This document shows positions 10,535-19,585 of a stretch of DNA of 64,000 nucleotides, piece by piece (positions within the stretch are counted from its first letter, which is position 1; each line of letters starts with the position of its first letter). Made by a program: the position numbers and the translations under genes. The DNA is from Cauispirillum nitrogeniifigens. GTDB taxonomy: Bacteria; Pseudomonadota; Alphaproteobacteria; Rhodospirillales; Rhodospirillaceae. Under the pieces are notes generated by a model. It was not told the DNA's origin, ran no database searches, and was given only the letters and a program-made list of their open reading frames with translations. The stretch spans positions 310,001 through 374,000 of the forward strand of contig NZ_JBLOOT010000001.1 of the NCBI RefSeq assembly GCF_049800675.1, read 5' to 3'.

Positions 10535-11860
10535 TCAGGCGCCGATGTCCGCCATGCCCGGAGAGGCGGTGGCGCGTTCCAACAAGCTGTGGTCATCGTC
10601 GCCGTCCGTCAATGCGGCGGCGCCGACGGCGGCCCACACGTTGACCACGCGGTAGACGTCGGCAACGGCGAAGTCGGTGCTGGAGATGACGCCGGCGATG
10701 CGGTGCATGACGACCTCGGCCTCCGACAGCGGGGTGTCGGGCAGGACGACGATGAAGCGCGCCCCGGCCTGGCGGGCGACCAGATCCTCGGCGCGGACCA
10801 GCAGGGTCAGCCACTGGCCGATCTGGCCCAGGAGGTGGGCCTCGGCCTCGGAGCCGAACTCCTGGCGGATGGCATCTACGCCGGCGAAGTCGAAGGCGAT
10901 GACCGAAAGCTGGCGATGGGCCTTGAGGGTGGCGGCGACCCGGCGCGGCAGGTAGCGGCCGAGGTAGTCGGCGCCATAGGCGGTCGGCGCGGCGGGGTCG
11001 ACGGTCGCCGCGGTCAAGGTGGTGTCCAGCGCCCGGCGCAGCGCCCAGCGGCGGCGCTGGCGGCGCACCTGCGCGAGGGCGGCGAAGCGCAGTTCGGCGG
11101 CCGGCACGTCGAGCGGCATCACCGCGCTGGCGCCCATGGCATAGGCCTTGGCGGCGTCGCCGTCGCTCAGGAACAGCACCGGCAGGTTGAACAGGCGCGG
11201 ATTGCGGCGGATCTGGAGGCACAGTTCCAGCGGAGCCTCGGAGCCGCCCCGGCCGACCATCACGGCGGCGTCATAGGGGCGGGCCTCCAGCAGTCCCTGG
11301 GCCTCGAACAGGTCGGCGGTCTGGGTGATGCGCCCGGCCTCGCCCAGCGCGGCCTCGACCATGGCGGCGTCGGATGCCTGGCCGATCACCAGGATCTGCG
11401 CGGCGCGCGCTTCCTCGGAGGCATCCAGGAGGGAGGTGGTCCCCATCACGGCGGCGCGCTGATGGAACTCCTCCTGCATGGTGGCGACACGCACCAGCGG
11501 ACGGACGCGCGCCAGCACCACGCCGGGGGGGCAGGGGCAGGCGATGGCGTCGGCGGCACCGGCGGCCAGCAGGGCATCGCCGCTTTCGGCCAGCGGCCGG
11601 TCGGTCAGCACGACCACGGCCATGTCGGCCAGCGCCGCATCGGCCTTCACCAGACCGAGAACGTCAAGGGCGCTCATGCCGTCGGCCAGCCTGGGGGCGA
11701 TCACCAGAACGTCGGGCCGGGCGCGGCGGACCTCCTCCAGGGCGGCGGCGCCCGAGGCGGCCAGACGGCCGGCGTAGCTGTTGGAGGTGAAGCAGTCGTG
11801 CAGCGCCCGGACCTCTTCGGTCTCGGTTCCCGCCAGCACCAGCGTCGCCAGATGATTCAT
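10535..11860 (-). CDS. PleD-like protein with degenerate receiver and GGDEF domains
   Basis: This 441-residue protein has the PleD layout: two receiver-like domains (about 1-120 and 130-250) and a GGDEF-like domain (about 275-430). All three key sites look degenerate. The phosphoacceptor position of receiver 1 reads VLVIAP and that of receiver 2 reads AAVMVG, neither with the conserved Asp. The GGDEF loop reads AGARF. Neither phosphorylation nor diguanylate cyclase activity is therefore expected; a scaffold or nucleotide-sensing role is inference. The start at 11860 gives MNHLATLVLAG; the frame runs further upstream only across the next gene. Confidence 0.8.
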   Translation of the reverse strand: MNHLATLVLAGTETEEVRALHDCFTSNSYAGRLAASGAAALEEVRRARPDVLVIAPRLADGMSALDVLGLVKADAALADMAVVVLTDRPLAESGDALLAAGAADAIACPCPPGVVLARVRPLVRVATMQEEFHQRAAVMGTTSLLDASEEARAAQILVIGQASDAAMVEAALGEAGRITQTADLFEAQGLLEARPYDAAVMVGRGGSEAPLELCLQIRRNPRLFNLPVLFLSDGDAAKAYAMGASAVMPLDVPAAELRFAALAQVRRQRRRWALRRALDTTLTAATVDPAAPTAYGADYLGRYLPRRVAATLKAHRQLSVIAFDFAGVDAIRQEFGSEAEAHLLGQIGQWLTLLVRAEDLVARQAGARFIVVLPDTPLSEAEVVMHRIAGVISSTDFAVADVYRVVNVWAAVGAAALTDGDDDHSLLERATASPGMADIGA

Positions 11861-11912
11861 GGTGGTCTTTCCCCCGTGACAAACTTGGCCGCAGAGTAAC
11901 CCGATGCGGCCG

Positions 11913-13211
11913 CTATGAACAGGGGCGCCGGAACACCGCGACGAGTTCCACGTGCGCCGACCACGCGAACTGGTCGACCGGGGTGACGTTTTCCAGGACA
12001 TAGCCGCCATCAACCAGCGCGCGGGCATCGCGGGCAAAGGTCGCCGGGGCGCAGGACACCGCCACCACCACGGCCGGGCCGGCGGCGGCCAGGGCCTCGG
12101 CCTGCTCCCGCGCACCGGCACGCGGCGGGTCGAAGACGACGGCGGAGAAGGGCGCCAGGTCCTTGCCCGCCAACGGGTCGGCAAACAGGTCGCGCACCGC
12201 CGTCCGCACCCGGCCCGTCGCCGCCAGGGCGCCCACGGCCGGCCCGTCGCCGTCGGCGGCAAAGACCGCGTGCCGTTCGGCCAGGGGCAGCGCAAAGGTG
12301 CCGAGGCCGCAGAACAGGTCCGCCACCGCCCCCTCGACCCCGTCCAGGCCGGCCAGGACGAGGTCGCGCAGGGCGTGCTCGCCCTCGGCGCTCGGCTGAA
12401 GGAAGGCGCCCGGCGGCAGGTTCACGGCGACACCGCCGAAGTGCACCAGCGGCGGCCGGCGCACCGCCACCGGCTCGGCGAGGCCATCGACCCGGATGTG
12501 GAAGCGGGCGAGGTCCAGCGCTTCGGCCAGGGCCGCGAGCGCCTCGCGTCCCGCAAGATCGGGGGCGGCGGGAAGGTCGAGGCGCAGGTCGGCGCCGCTG
12601 TCGGTCCACTGCACCTGCGCATCCCCCGCCGCGCCAGCGGGCACCACCGCCGCCAGGGCGCGGCGCAGGGCCGGCAGCAGGGCCTGAAGCTCCGGCCGCA
12701 GGACCGGGCAGGCCGTCACGTCGATCAGGGTATGGCTCTGCCGTTCCTTGAAGCCCAGGATGACGCCGCCCTTGGTCCGCCGGGTGCCGAGGGTGGCGCG
12801 GCGGCGGGTGCCCGGCGCGATGCTGACCGTGGCGGCGACGGGCACGTCGAGGCCACGCCGCGCCAGGGCCGTGACCACGAGGTCGCGCTTCCACGCCGCC
12901 TCAGCCGCCGGCGCCATGTGCTGGAGGGCGCAGCCGCCGCAGGTGCCGAAGTGCGGGCAGGGCGGCGCGACCCTCTCGGCCGACGGCGTCATCACCCGCA
13001 CCAGCTCCGCCGCCCGCCCGTCGCCGCGCGGGGCGCCAGGGCGCACCTCCACGGTCTCGCCGGGCAGGGCGAAGGGGACGTAGAGCTTCTGGCCGGCATT
13101 TTCGGCCTGCACGTCGCCGCGCGCCCCCAGGGCGCCGGCGGTGACGGTGACGGGAGCGGCGGCCGGGGCGGTCCGGCGGGCCGGCTTGCGGCGGGGCGGG
13201 CGTGACGGCAT
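11913..13211 (-). CDS. TrmA/RlmD-family RNA (uracil-C5) methyltransferase
   Basis: This is a 432-residue SAM-dependent methyltransferase that modifies uracil C5 in rRNA or tRNA. A basic N-terminal tail leads into a small TRAM-like region. It is followed by an iron-sulfur-type cysteine cluster, CPHFGTCGGCALQHM, near residues 85-100. The SAM-binding motif is DLFCGLGTFALPLA near residue 300. The motif IV segment is VFDPPRAGA, and the catalytic Cys lies in VSCAPATFARD near residue 385. Which uracil it modifies cannot be told from sequence. The start overlaps the stop of the upstream gene by one base, so the two are probably co-transcribed. Confidence 0.9.
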   Translation of the reverse strand: MPSRPPRRKPARRTAPAAAPVTVTAGALGARGDVQAENAGQKLYVPFALPGETVEVRPGAPRGDGRAAELVRVMTPSAERVAPPCPHFGTCGGCALQHMAPAAEAAWKRDLVVTALARRGLDVPVAATVSIAPGTRRRATLGTRRTKGGVILGFKERQSHTLIDVTACPVLRPELQALLPALRRALAAVVPAGAAGDAQVQWTDSGADLRLDLPAAPDLAGREALAALAEALDLARFHIRVDGLAEPVAVRRPPLVHFGGVAVNLPPGAFLQPSAEGEHALRDLVLAGLDGVEGAVADLFCGLGTFALPLAERHAVFAADGDGPAVGALAATGRVRTAVRDLFADPLAGKDLAPFSAVVFDPPRAGAREQAEALAAAGPAVVVAVSCAPATFARDARALVDGGYVLENVTPVDQFAWSAHVELVAVFRRPCS

Positions 13212-15415
13212 CAGGCGACCATCGCCTTGCGGCGCTGATAGGTCTCGAACAGGCGCCAGCGCACGCGCGGCACGGCCGACAGCGCCTCGGGCGAGGCGCA
13301 GTAGAGTTCCACCGGCGTGGCGGCGACCATGCGGTGGCTGTAGGTGGTCCAGAACACGGTGGTCTCCTCGCCGAAGAATTCGCCCGGGCGCAGTACCTCG
13401 AACTCCCGGCCGCCGTCCTCGGACTGGCGGCGCACCGCGCCTTCGCTGACGAAGCAGATGGCCGGCTCGTCGAAGGCGTCGGGCTCGATCACCGCGCCTT
13501 CGGGAAACCGCATCAGGCGCATGGTGCGGGCGATGCGGTTGAGGGTCGGGGTGCCGACGATCTCACCGCACAGCCAGGTGCGTTGCAGGAACTCGCGGTG
13601 CTCCAGCAGGCGCGAAATCTCGCCGAACAGGTCGTTGCGGCGCACGAAGTCCAGGTACAGGTCGATGGGGATGCGCAGGGTCCGCACGAAGCTGCGGGCG
13701 TGATAGGTTTCCGACGACGGCAGGCCGTGCAGGCCGGTCATCTCGCCGATCAGGGCGCCGGACGACAGCACCGCCTGCACGCCCGACGCCTGGTTGATCA
13801 CCTCGACGTTGCCGGTAACCACGAAGTGGACGTGGTCGGGCACCGTGTTCTCGCGCAGCAGGGTGCTCTGCGGGTTGAAGGTGACCATCTCGTTGTTCAT
13901 CAGCAGCCGCATTTCGTGCGACGGTACCTCGGCGAAGGCCATGCTCAGGGACTCGAAGGCGTAGCGCCACAGGTAGTCCTGGCTGGCGGGGATAAGCTCG
14001 TCGATGGTGCCGAACGGGGCGCCCGAGCCGATGGCCTTCTCGGCGTCCGACAGCGGCCGGGCGATGTGCGACAGGATGATCTTGTCGCTGTCGTCGTTGG
14101 CGAAGTCGCTGCCGCAGCCATGGATCATGCCGCCGCCGACGTCGACCTTCTTAAGGGTGGCCGGCGCGAAGTAGTCGGAGCGCACGCGCTCGAACTCCGC
14201 ATGGTCCATGCCCGGTGCCTCCGGGTCGCCGGTGATCATGCCCTCCAGCACCTCCATCGAGCAGATGTCGGCGAGGTGGGCGTAGCTGCGGTGGCCGCCC
14301 GACCAGTGGGCGCGGAAGGCGAAGGTGTTGGTCTCCACCGGGTGCGGCGAGACCGACGGCTTGACCTGAAGCCCCTCGACGTCGTTCCACTCCCCGGCGG
14401 TCAGGTGCACGATGTCGAAGAACTCGGCCATGCGGTCCTCGTGCACGCCCAGGAGGGCGGAGAACTTCATGCTGACCGAGTGATGGACCAGCGGGGTGGC
14501 GTAGTACTTGATGCGCTGGTCGGAGCGGAACAGCTCGGTCAGGCCGGCGAAGTGGTCGTCGTGGCAATGGGTGTGGAAGATGCCGCGCACCTCGTTGATG
14601 CCGATGCCCAGAGAGTTCAGCGTCGTCGTGATGTTGGGCCCGGCGTCGATCAGGTAGACCTTGCCCTGGAACATCAGGATCGAGCCCATGCACGGCCGGT
14701 CCTGGTCCCAGCCGTCGCCCTCGCCACAGTGCAGCACCGAGAAATAGCCGCGCGGCACGTCGTGATAGCCCAGGGGGTAGGGCGAGTCATAGGTGCCGTG
14801 GACGGGCAGGGACAGGTCGACGTCGACACTCTCCCCCTGGTGATGGAAGCGGAAGCGGTTGGTGGCCAGACGCTCCAGGCGGATGCCGCCGGGCAGGTCC
14901 ACCGGGGCATCCTCCAACCGCAGGGTATCGAGGAACTCCGCCGGGTCGCGGATGGTGCCGAAGGCGAACTTCAGCTTGACGCGCATGAGCTTGCGGGCCG
15001 TCTCGGCGTCGGCGCCGGCCTCCATCAGCTCGTTCTCGTTCAGCAGGCCGTAGTTGCCCCGCCGCAGATAGCGGATCTGGCTGTCGACCTGCTCGGCATT
15101 GCCGATGATCAGCGGCTTGCGCCCGGTGTTGTTGGGGTGGCCGGGGATCATCATGCCCTGGCGATAGAGCATCTGGAGGACCGGGAATTCGGACAGGTTG
15201 CAGAAGCTGCCGCCCTGAAGAAGCTCGTCGGCCAGCAGAATGGCGTTCGGCCCGGTTTCGCAGGGCACCCCGGAAACCTCCGTCGGCACCACCAGGCCGC
15301 GCTTCATCAGGTGTTTGACGGCGTCGGCCGGGCAACCGCAGAGGACCCGCACGTCCGCCTCCGGCACCTCGACCCAGAATATCCCCGTGGCGACACGGAT
15401 CTTGCGCAAGCCCAC
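13211..15415 (-). CDS. Metallo-beta-lactamase-fold hydrolase fused to cyclic-nucleotide-binding domains
   Basis: This 734-residue protein starts with GTG. A metallo-beta-lactamase domain occupies about residues 200-420, with the metal motif HTHCHDDHFAGL near residue 280 and further candidate ligands in SPHPVET and ILSHIARPL. Two cyclic-nucleotide-binding-like domains follow. One is near residues 490-590 (FVVTGNVEVINQ, GALIGEMTGL) and the other near residues 630-720 (FVSEGAVRRQ, RPGEFFGEETT). The N-terminal 190 residues are unassigned. The fusion suggests a hydrolase regulated by, or acting on, a nucleotide second messenger; that is inference. It lies upstream of the methyltransferase and overlaps it by one base. 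Confidence 0.82.
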   Translation of the reverse strand: MGLRKIRVATGIFWVEVPEADVRVLCGCPADAVKHLMKRGLVVPTEVSGVPCETGPNAILLADELLQGGSFCNLSEFPVLQMLYRQGMMIPGHPNNTGRKPLIIGNAEQVDSQIRYLRRGNYGLLNENELMEAGADAETARKLMRVKLKFAFGTIRDPAEFLDTLRLEDAPVDLPGGIRLERLATNRFRFHHQGESVDVDLSLPVHGTYDSPYPLGYHDVPRGYFSVLHCGEGDGWDQDRPCMGSILMFQGKVYLIDAGPNITTTLNSLGIGINEVRGIFHTHCHDDHFAGLTELFRSDQRIKYYATPLVHHSVSMKFSALLGVHEDRMAEFFDIVHLTAGEWNDVEGLQVKPSVSPHPVETNTFAFRAHWSGGHRSYAHLADICSMEVLEGMITGDPEAPGMDHAEFERVRSDYFAPATLKKVDVGGGMIHGCGSDFANDDSDKIILSHIARPLSDAEKAIGSGAPFGTIDELIPASQDYLWRYAFESLSMAFAEVPSHEMRLLMNNEMVTFNPQSTLLRENTVPDHVHFVVTGNVEVINQASGVQAVLSSGALIGEMTGLHGLPSSETYHARSFVRTLRIPIDLYLDFVRRNDLFGEISRLLEHREFLQRTWLCGEIVGTPTLNRIARTMRLMRFPEGAVIEPDAFDEPAICFVSEGAVRRQSEDGGREFEVLRPGEFFGEETTVFWTTYSHRMVAATPVELYCASPEALSAVPRVRWRLFETYQRRKAMVA

Positions 15416-15529
15416 TGTGCAGCCCCCTCACTGCGTCAAGGAAAGCGCGCACAATGGCACAGCGGGCGCCGCCGGAGAAGCGCCCGCGACGGCGCGTCCA
15501 CGATCAATGTCCAGAGAGACAAACGGCGT

Positions 15530-16117
15530 TCAGGTGAAGTCGGGGCCATGCGTCCAGATGACCAGGGAGTGCCGCACGCCGCGCGTGATCGGCGCCACCC
15601 GGTGCAGGGTGTAGGCGGGGAACACCGTGGCCGTGCCCCGTGCGCGCGGCCCCGCCACCACCCGGCCGTCCGGGTTGAGTTCCAGGTCACCGCCATCGTA
15701 GTCCAGCGGATCGGTCAACTGCACCGACACCGTGAGCTTGCGGCTGCGGCCGGCGCCGCGTCCGCCGCGGTCGATGTGCCAGTCGTAGAAGTGGCCCTCG
15801 GCATAGCGGCCGACCTGGGCTTCCTCGTCGAAGCCCGACAGGGCGAAGCGGAACGCCTCGCGGTTGGCCCGCGCCACCAGCGCGGCCAGCCGTTCATAGA
15901 CCCAGGCGGTCTGCTCGTCCTCGGCCAGCCAGTGGATGAGCGTGCGGCGGATGTCGGCCTGCGCCTGGCCATCGACAAGGCCGGCGTCCTTGTGCGGCCG
16001 GCCGGCGGTCAGGCCGATCAGCAGCGCGCATTCATCGACGGAAAAGGCTTCGGGATACTCCATCCACAGCGGGACGGCGGCGCGGGATCCCATCCCGCCA
16101 TCGAGGAGAAGCGCCAT
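15530..16117 (-). CDS. 2-oxoglutarate/Fe(II)-dependent dioxygenase (PKHD-type)
   Basis: This protein of about 195 residues has the double-stranded beta-helix dioxygenase signature. The proximal iron site is the His and Asp of FYDWHIDRGG. The distal His lies in AYTLHRVAPITRGVRHSLVIW, where the following Arg-x-Ser is the 2-oxoglutarate anchor. This pattern matches PiuC/PKHD hydroxylases. The start at 16117 (MALLLDGG) is preferred; an in-frame ATG lies farther upstream. The substrate is unknown. Confidence 0.85.
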   Translation of the reverse strand: MALLLDGGMGSRAAVPLWMEYPEAFSVDECALLIGLTAGRPHKDAGLVDGQAQADIRRTLIHWLAEDEQTAWVYERLAALVARANREAFRFALSGFDEEAQVGRYAEGHFYDWHIDRGGRGAGRSRKLTVSVQLTDPLDYDGGDLELNPDGRVVAGPRARGTATVFPAYTLHRVAPITRGVRHSLVIWTHGPDFT

Positions 16118-16310
16118 GACGCAGGAACCCTCAAGGGAACGCCCGGCTCGGGCGCGGCGCACTCTGAGGCCGTACCACCACTCCGTCAAGTAGTCGATGA
16201 AGTGCCACTGGCTCCCTCCCACGTGCGGGCGTACACTCCGCCGAACGATGGGGCCGCGCAGAGTCGGGAGCGTCCGAAGGCGGCTGTCTTTTTCGTGGGG
16301 GCAGACAATT

Positions 16311-18320
16311 ATGGCGTTTCTGGACAACATCAAAATCGCACGGAAAATCGGTGGCGGCTTCGTCATCATCCTCGTGCTGCTTCTGATCGCCGCAGGGCTA
16401 GGCATATCAGGCCTGAGCTCCGTGGGTGGGATGTTCACCGATTATCGGGGGCTGGCGCGCGAAACCAACGAGGTCGGCCGCGTACAGGCGAATCTGCTGA
16501 CAGCCCGCCTTGCGGCCAAGACCTTCCTCCAGACCGGCAGCCAGGATGCTGTGACCGAGGTGAAGGAGCGTAGCAAGACCGCCGCCGATGTTGTGGCGGA
16601 GGCAGAAAAGCTGGCGTCCAGCCCGCAGATCCGGGACCGCCTGAAAAGCATCGCCACAGGTATCGCCACCTACCGCGACACGTTCGACCAAATTGTCGCC
16701 CGCCAGGCCGTCCGCAACGAACAGGTGGCCATTCTCTACAACCTTGGCCCGCAGCTGGAAAAAGACATGACGGGCATCATGGCATCGGCCAAGCTCAACG
16801 ATCAGGCCGAGCTGGTCTATGACAGCGGCATGGCCTTGCGGGCGCTGCTGATCGCTCGCCTGAATGTCAACCGCTTCCTGGTCGAGAATAACCAGCAGGC
16901 TCATGACGCCGTCGTCTCCGAGTTTGCGTCGTTCCGGGAGCAGGTGGGCGTCCTCGCCAAGGAAATCGCCGACCCGCAGAGCCGCAGCCTGGCCGCCCAT
17001 GCCGTGGACATGGCCGCCGCCTACGAGGCTGCCTATCGCGCCACCTATGACGCCATCACCACGCGTAACAAGCTGGTGCGCGAGACCCTGGACGTCGTCG
17101 GCCCGCGCATCGCCGACGAGATCGAGGACATGAAGCTTGACGTCAAGGGCCAGCAGGACACCCTCGGCCCGGCCGCGCAGGCGTCCATCTCCTCGACCAT
17201 CACCGTCAACGTGGTCGTCTCGGTCATCGCCATCGTCATCGGCCTGCTGGCGGCGGTGCTGCTGTCGCGCGGCATCTCCCGCCCGGTCCAGGCGATGACG
17301 GCGGCCATGGGGCGCCTGGCCAACAAGGACTACGCCGTCACCATCCCGGCGCAGGGCAACCGCGACGAGATCGGCGAGATGGCCGGCGCCATGCAGGTGT
17401 TCAAGGAAACCATGCAGCGCGCCGACGAACTGGCCGCCGAGCAGGAGAAGGAGCACGCCGCCCGCGAGGCCCGGGCGCGCCGCATCGAGGACCTGAACAC
17501 CGCCTTCGACAAGAGCGCCGGCACGGTCCTGGAGACGGTCAGCGCCGCCGCCCAGGAACTTCAGTCCACCTCGCAGAGCATGTCGGCCATCGCCGAGGAA
17601 ACGCTGGCGCAGGCCACCACGGTGGCCGCCGCCGCCGAGCAGGCCAGCACCAACGTGCAGACCGTCGCCAGTTCCGCCGAGGAACTGTCCAGCTCCATCC
17701 TGGAAATCTCCCGCCAGGTGCAGCACTCCAACGCCCTGTCCCAGCGCACCGCCGAGCGGGCCGCCGAAACCCGCGCCGTGGTCCAGGGGCTGGCCAACTC
17801 GGCGCAGAAGATCGGTGAGGTGGTGGACCTCATCACCGACATCGCCGACCAGACCAACCTGCTGGCGCTCAATGCCACCATCGAGGCTGCCCGTGCCGGC
17901 GATGCCGGCAAGGGCTTCGCCGTGGTGGCCAACGAGGTCAAGAACCTGGCCTCCCAGACCGCCAAGGCGACCGAGGAGATCAGCCACCAGATCGGCGCCG
18001 TGCAGAACGAGACGGACCGCGCCGTCGAGGCCATCGAGGAAATCGTCAAGGCGGTGTCCGAGGTCAACGAGGTGGCCTCCACCATCGCCAGCGCCGTCGA
18101 GGAGCAGAACGCCGCCACGCAGGAGATCGCCCGCAATGTCGAGCAGGCGGCGGCCGGTGCTCACGAGGTGTCCTCCACCATCGCCGGCGTCAGTCAGGCC
18201 GCCAGCGAGGCCGGCAGCGGCGCCGCCGAGGTTCTCTCGGCCTCCGGCGAGCTGGCCCGCCAGTCCGAAAGCATGCGCGGCCTGGTGCAGAAGTTCCTGG
18301 CCGACGTGCGGGCGGCCTGA
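16311..18320 (+). CDS. Methyl-accepting chemotaxis protein
   Basis: This 669-residue transmembrane chemoreceptor has TM1 at about residues 15-35 and a helical periplasmic sensor of roughly 245 residues. TM2 lies near 285-310, followed by HAMP and a long cytoplasmic coiled coil. The signalling hairpin contains ITDIADQTNLLALNATIEAA and AGKGFAVVANEVKNLA near residues 525-550. No C-terminal NWETF-like tether is present. The start at 16311 (MAFLDNIKIARK) gives a short basic N-terminus before TM1; the longer frame upstream lacks support. The ligand cannot be predicted. Confidence 0.95.
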   Translation: MAFLDNIKIARKIGGGFVIILVLLLIAAGLGISGLSSVGGMFTDYRGLARETNEVGRVQANLLTARLAAKTFLQTGSQDAVTEVKERSKTAADVVAEAEKLASSPQIRDRLKSIATGIATYRDTFDQIVARQAVRNEQVAILYNLGPQLEKDMTGIMASAKLNDQAELVYDSGMALRALLIARLNVNRFLVENNQQAHDAVVSEFASFREQVGVLAKEIADPQSRSLAAHAVDMAAAYEAAYRATYDAITTRNKLVRETLDVVGPRIADEIEDMKLDVKGQQDTLGPAAQASISSTITVNVVVSVIAIVIGLLAAVLLSRGISRPVQAMTAAMGRLANKDYAVTIPAQGNRDEIGEMAGAMQVFKETMQRADELAAEQEKEHAAREARARRIEDLNTAFDKSAGTVLETVSAAAQELQSTSQSMSAIAEETLAQATTVAAAAEQASTNVQTVASSAEELSSSILEISRQVQHSNALSQRTAERAAETRAVVQGLANSAQKIGEVVDLITDIADQTNLLALNATIEAARAGDAGKGFAVVANEVKNLASQTAKATEEISHQIGAVQNETDRAVEAIEEIVKAVSEVNEVASTIASAVEEQNAATQEIARNVEQAAAGAHEVSSTIAGVSQAASEAGSGAAEVLSASGELARQSESMRGLVQKFLADVRAA

Positions 18321-18355
18321 CGCCCGCCGCGCCACGGGCAGTCTTCCGCGAGTGG

Positions 18356-18389
18356 GAGAGGGGGCGGTCCGGCCGGGCCGCCCCCTCTC
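18356..18389 (+). terminator. Strong hairpin after the chemoreceptor gene
   Basis: GAGAGGGGGCGG at 18356-18367 pairs perfectly with CCGCCCCCTCTC at 18378-18389 across a 10-base loop. It lies 36 bases after the stop. Only ATATGTT follows, so the U-tract is weak, but the 12-bp GC-rich stem makes a terminator role likely. Confidence 0.65.
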
Positions 18390-18476
18390 ATATGTTGCAG
18401 GGCAGCAGGGAAAGGCTTGCCGCAGTGCAGCGCTGGGCTATTCTTATGTCTCCCCCCGGTTGCCCGCAGGCCCCCG

Positions 18477-18854
18477 ATGAGCCAGATCACCCAGTCCCGC
18501 CGCACCTTCCAGCCTGGCGAGCGCCTGTTCCGCGAAGGCGACCCGGCCGAGTGCGCTTACGTCATCGTTGACGGCAGGGTGGAGATCAGCAAGGCGGTGC
18601 GCGACGACACCCACGTCCTGGCGGTGGTCGGCAAGGGGGAAATCGTCGGCGAGATGAGCCTGATCGACGACCAGCCGCGCAGCGCCACCGCGCGCGCGGT
18701 CGGGTCCGTCACCTGCATCGTGGTCAGTCGCGCGGCCTTCCAGGCCAAACTCGACCGCATGGACCCGGTGACGCGCCGGCTGCTCACCAAGTTCGTCGGC
18801 ATCGCCCGCCAGTACAACGCCGAACGCGCCAGCCGGGCGACGGTGATTCGATAG
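18477..18854 (+). CDS. Small cyclic-nucleotide-binding domain protein
   Basis: This 125-residue protein is essentially one CRP-type nucleotide-binding domain. FQPGERLFREGDPAECAYVI opens the domain and GKGEIVGEMSLIDDQPRSAT is the phosphate-binding cassette near residue 65. No helix-turn-helix domain follows, so it is not a complete Crp/Fnr regulator. The start at 18477 (MSQITQSRRTF) is chosen because the domain begins directly after it. Its partner is unknown. Confidence 0.85.
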   Translation: MSQITQSRRTFQPGERLFREGDPAECAYVIVDGRVEISKAVRDDTHVLAVVGKGEIVGEMSLIDDQPRSATARAVGSVTCIVVSRAAFQAKLDRMDPVTRRLLTKFVGIARQYNAERASRATVIR

Positions 18855-18867
18855 AGAATGGGTGGGG

Positions 18868-19353
18868 CTAGCGCCGTTCCCTGTCAAAGTAGATGAAGTC
18901 CAGCTCCGGCGGCGCCACGCCGGCCATGCCCAGCATGTGGTGGACCTGGCCGCGATGGTGGGTCTGGTGGTTGAACACATGCGTCAGCACGACGTCCATG
19001 GGCGTCGCGCAGTCCACCCCGCCGATGGTCCGGTACCGCAACTCGTCCTCCAGCGGCGCCGAGGAAACAACGTTGGCAATCACCCGGTCGAACGTCCGCC
19101 GCGCCTCCCACAGTTCGGCGAAGTCGTCGAACAGAATCTGGTCCAGTGCCCGGATGCCATAGTCCGACCCGGTGATCCGCCCCATCCACGCCCGGTCGGC
19201 GACCATGATGTGGTTCAGCGTCCCCAGGATGGAGCGGAAGAACCCCTGCCGATCCCGCGCAATCTCCTCGGCCGGGAGAGTGGACACGGCGGCATAGAGA
19301 CGCTCGTTGGCCCAGGTGTTGTAGGCGGCGAAACGGAGGAAGTGGGGGCGCAT
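18868..19353 (-). CDS. DinB-family metal-binding protein
   Basis: This 161-residue four-helix-bundle protein is of the DinB/YfiT type. The metal-site histidines lie in TLNHIMVADRAW near residue 46 and in HVFNHQTHHRGQVHHML near residue 125. Members of this family are thiol-dependent transferases or stress proteins of mostly unknown substrate. It converges with the cNMP-binding gene, 13 bases away. Its start lies 21 bases from the left end of the integrated element. Confidence 0.9.
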   Translation of the reverse strand: MRPHFLRFAAYNTWANERLYAAVSTLPAEEIARDRQGFFRSILGTLNHIMVADRAWMGRITGSDYGIRALDQILFDDFAELWEARRTFDRVIANVVSSAPLEDELRYRTIGGVDCATPMDVVLTHVFNHQTHHRGQVHHMLGMAGVAPPELDFIYFDRERR

Positions 19354-19373
19354 GCGGGCAAGACCTTGCGTGG

Positions 19374-19398
19374 TGGCGGAAGGGGTGTCCGTCGAACC
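19374..19398. other. attL of the tRNA-Ser element
   Basis: TGGCGGAAGGGGTG at 19374-19387 and TCGAACC at 19392-19398 repeat bases 26608-26621 and 26626-26632 of the tRNA-Ser gene in the same orientation and spacing, 21 of 25 bases identical. Only the four bases between the two blocks differ. The repeat corresponds to the CCA end, acceptor stem and T-arm, the usual target of tyrosine integrases. Confidence 0.75.
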
Positions 19399-19514
19399 TT
19401 ACTTCCGGTGGGTTACATGGGCAACCGGAAAAACGTGATGCGACAAGGCATCTTAGGGAATCTGTTCGTCTTGCCAGTTACCGGGACTTCCGGCAAAATC
19501 CAAGTCCGATTTGT

Positions 19515-19533
19515 GGGTTGATTTGGGGGTTGG
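19515..19533 (+). repeat. Integrase arm-type repeat, left copy
   Basis: The segment GGTTGATTTGGGGGTTG near 19517-19533 recurs with one change at 26538-26554 just inside the right end. Shorter GGGTTG repeats surround the left copy. Tandem G-rich direct repeats directly upstream of P4-type integrase genes usually serve as arm sites for the integrase; that role is inferred here. Confidence 0.55.
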
Positions 19534-19585
19534 CGGGTTGTGGGCTGGACCCTCGACCCGCCGGAATCGAACGGAGGGTTTGCCG

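Noticed and set aside
9959..11899. Plus-strand frame of about 646 codons opposite the DsbA-like and PleD-like genes
   Set aside because: Composition is typical of an antisense shadow, and both minus-strand genes have clear domains.
13202..16573. Very long plus-strand open frame opposite three minus-strand genes
   Set aside because: It is antisense to the methyltransferase, MBL fusion and dioxygenase, has low-complexity His/Gly/Asp-rich composition and no recognisable domain. Long antisense frames are common in GC-rich DNA.
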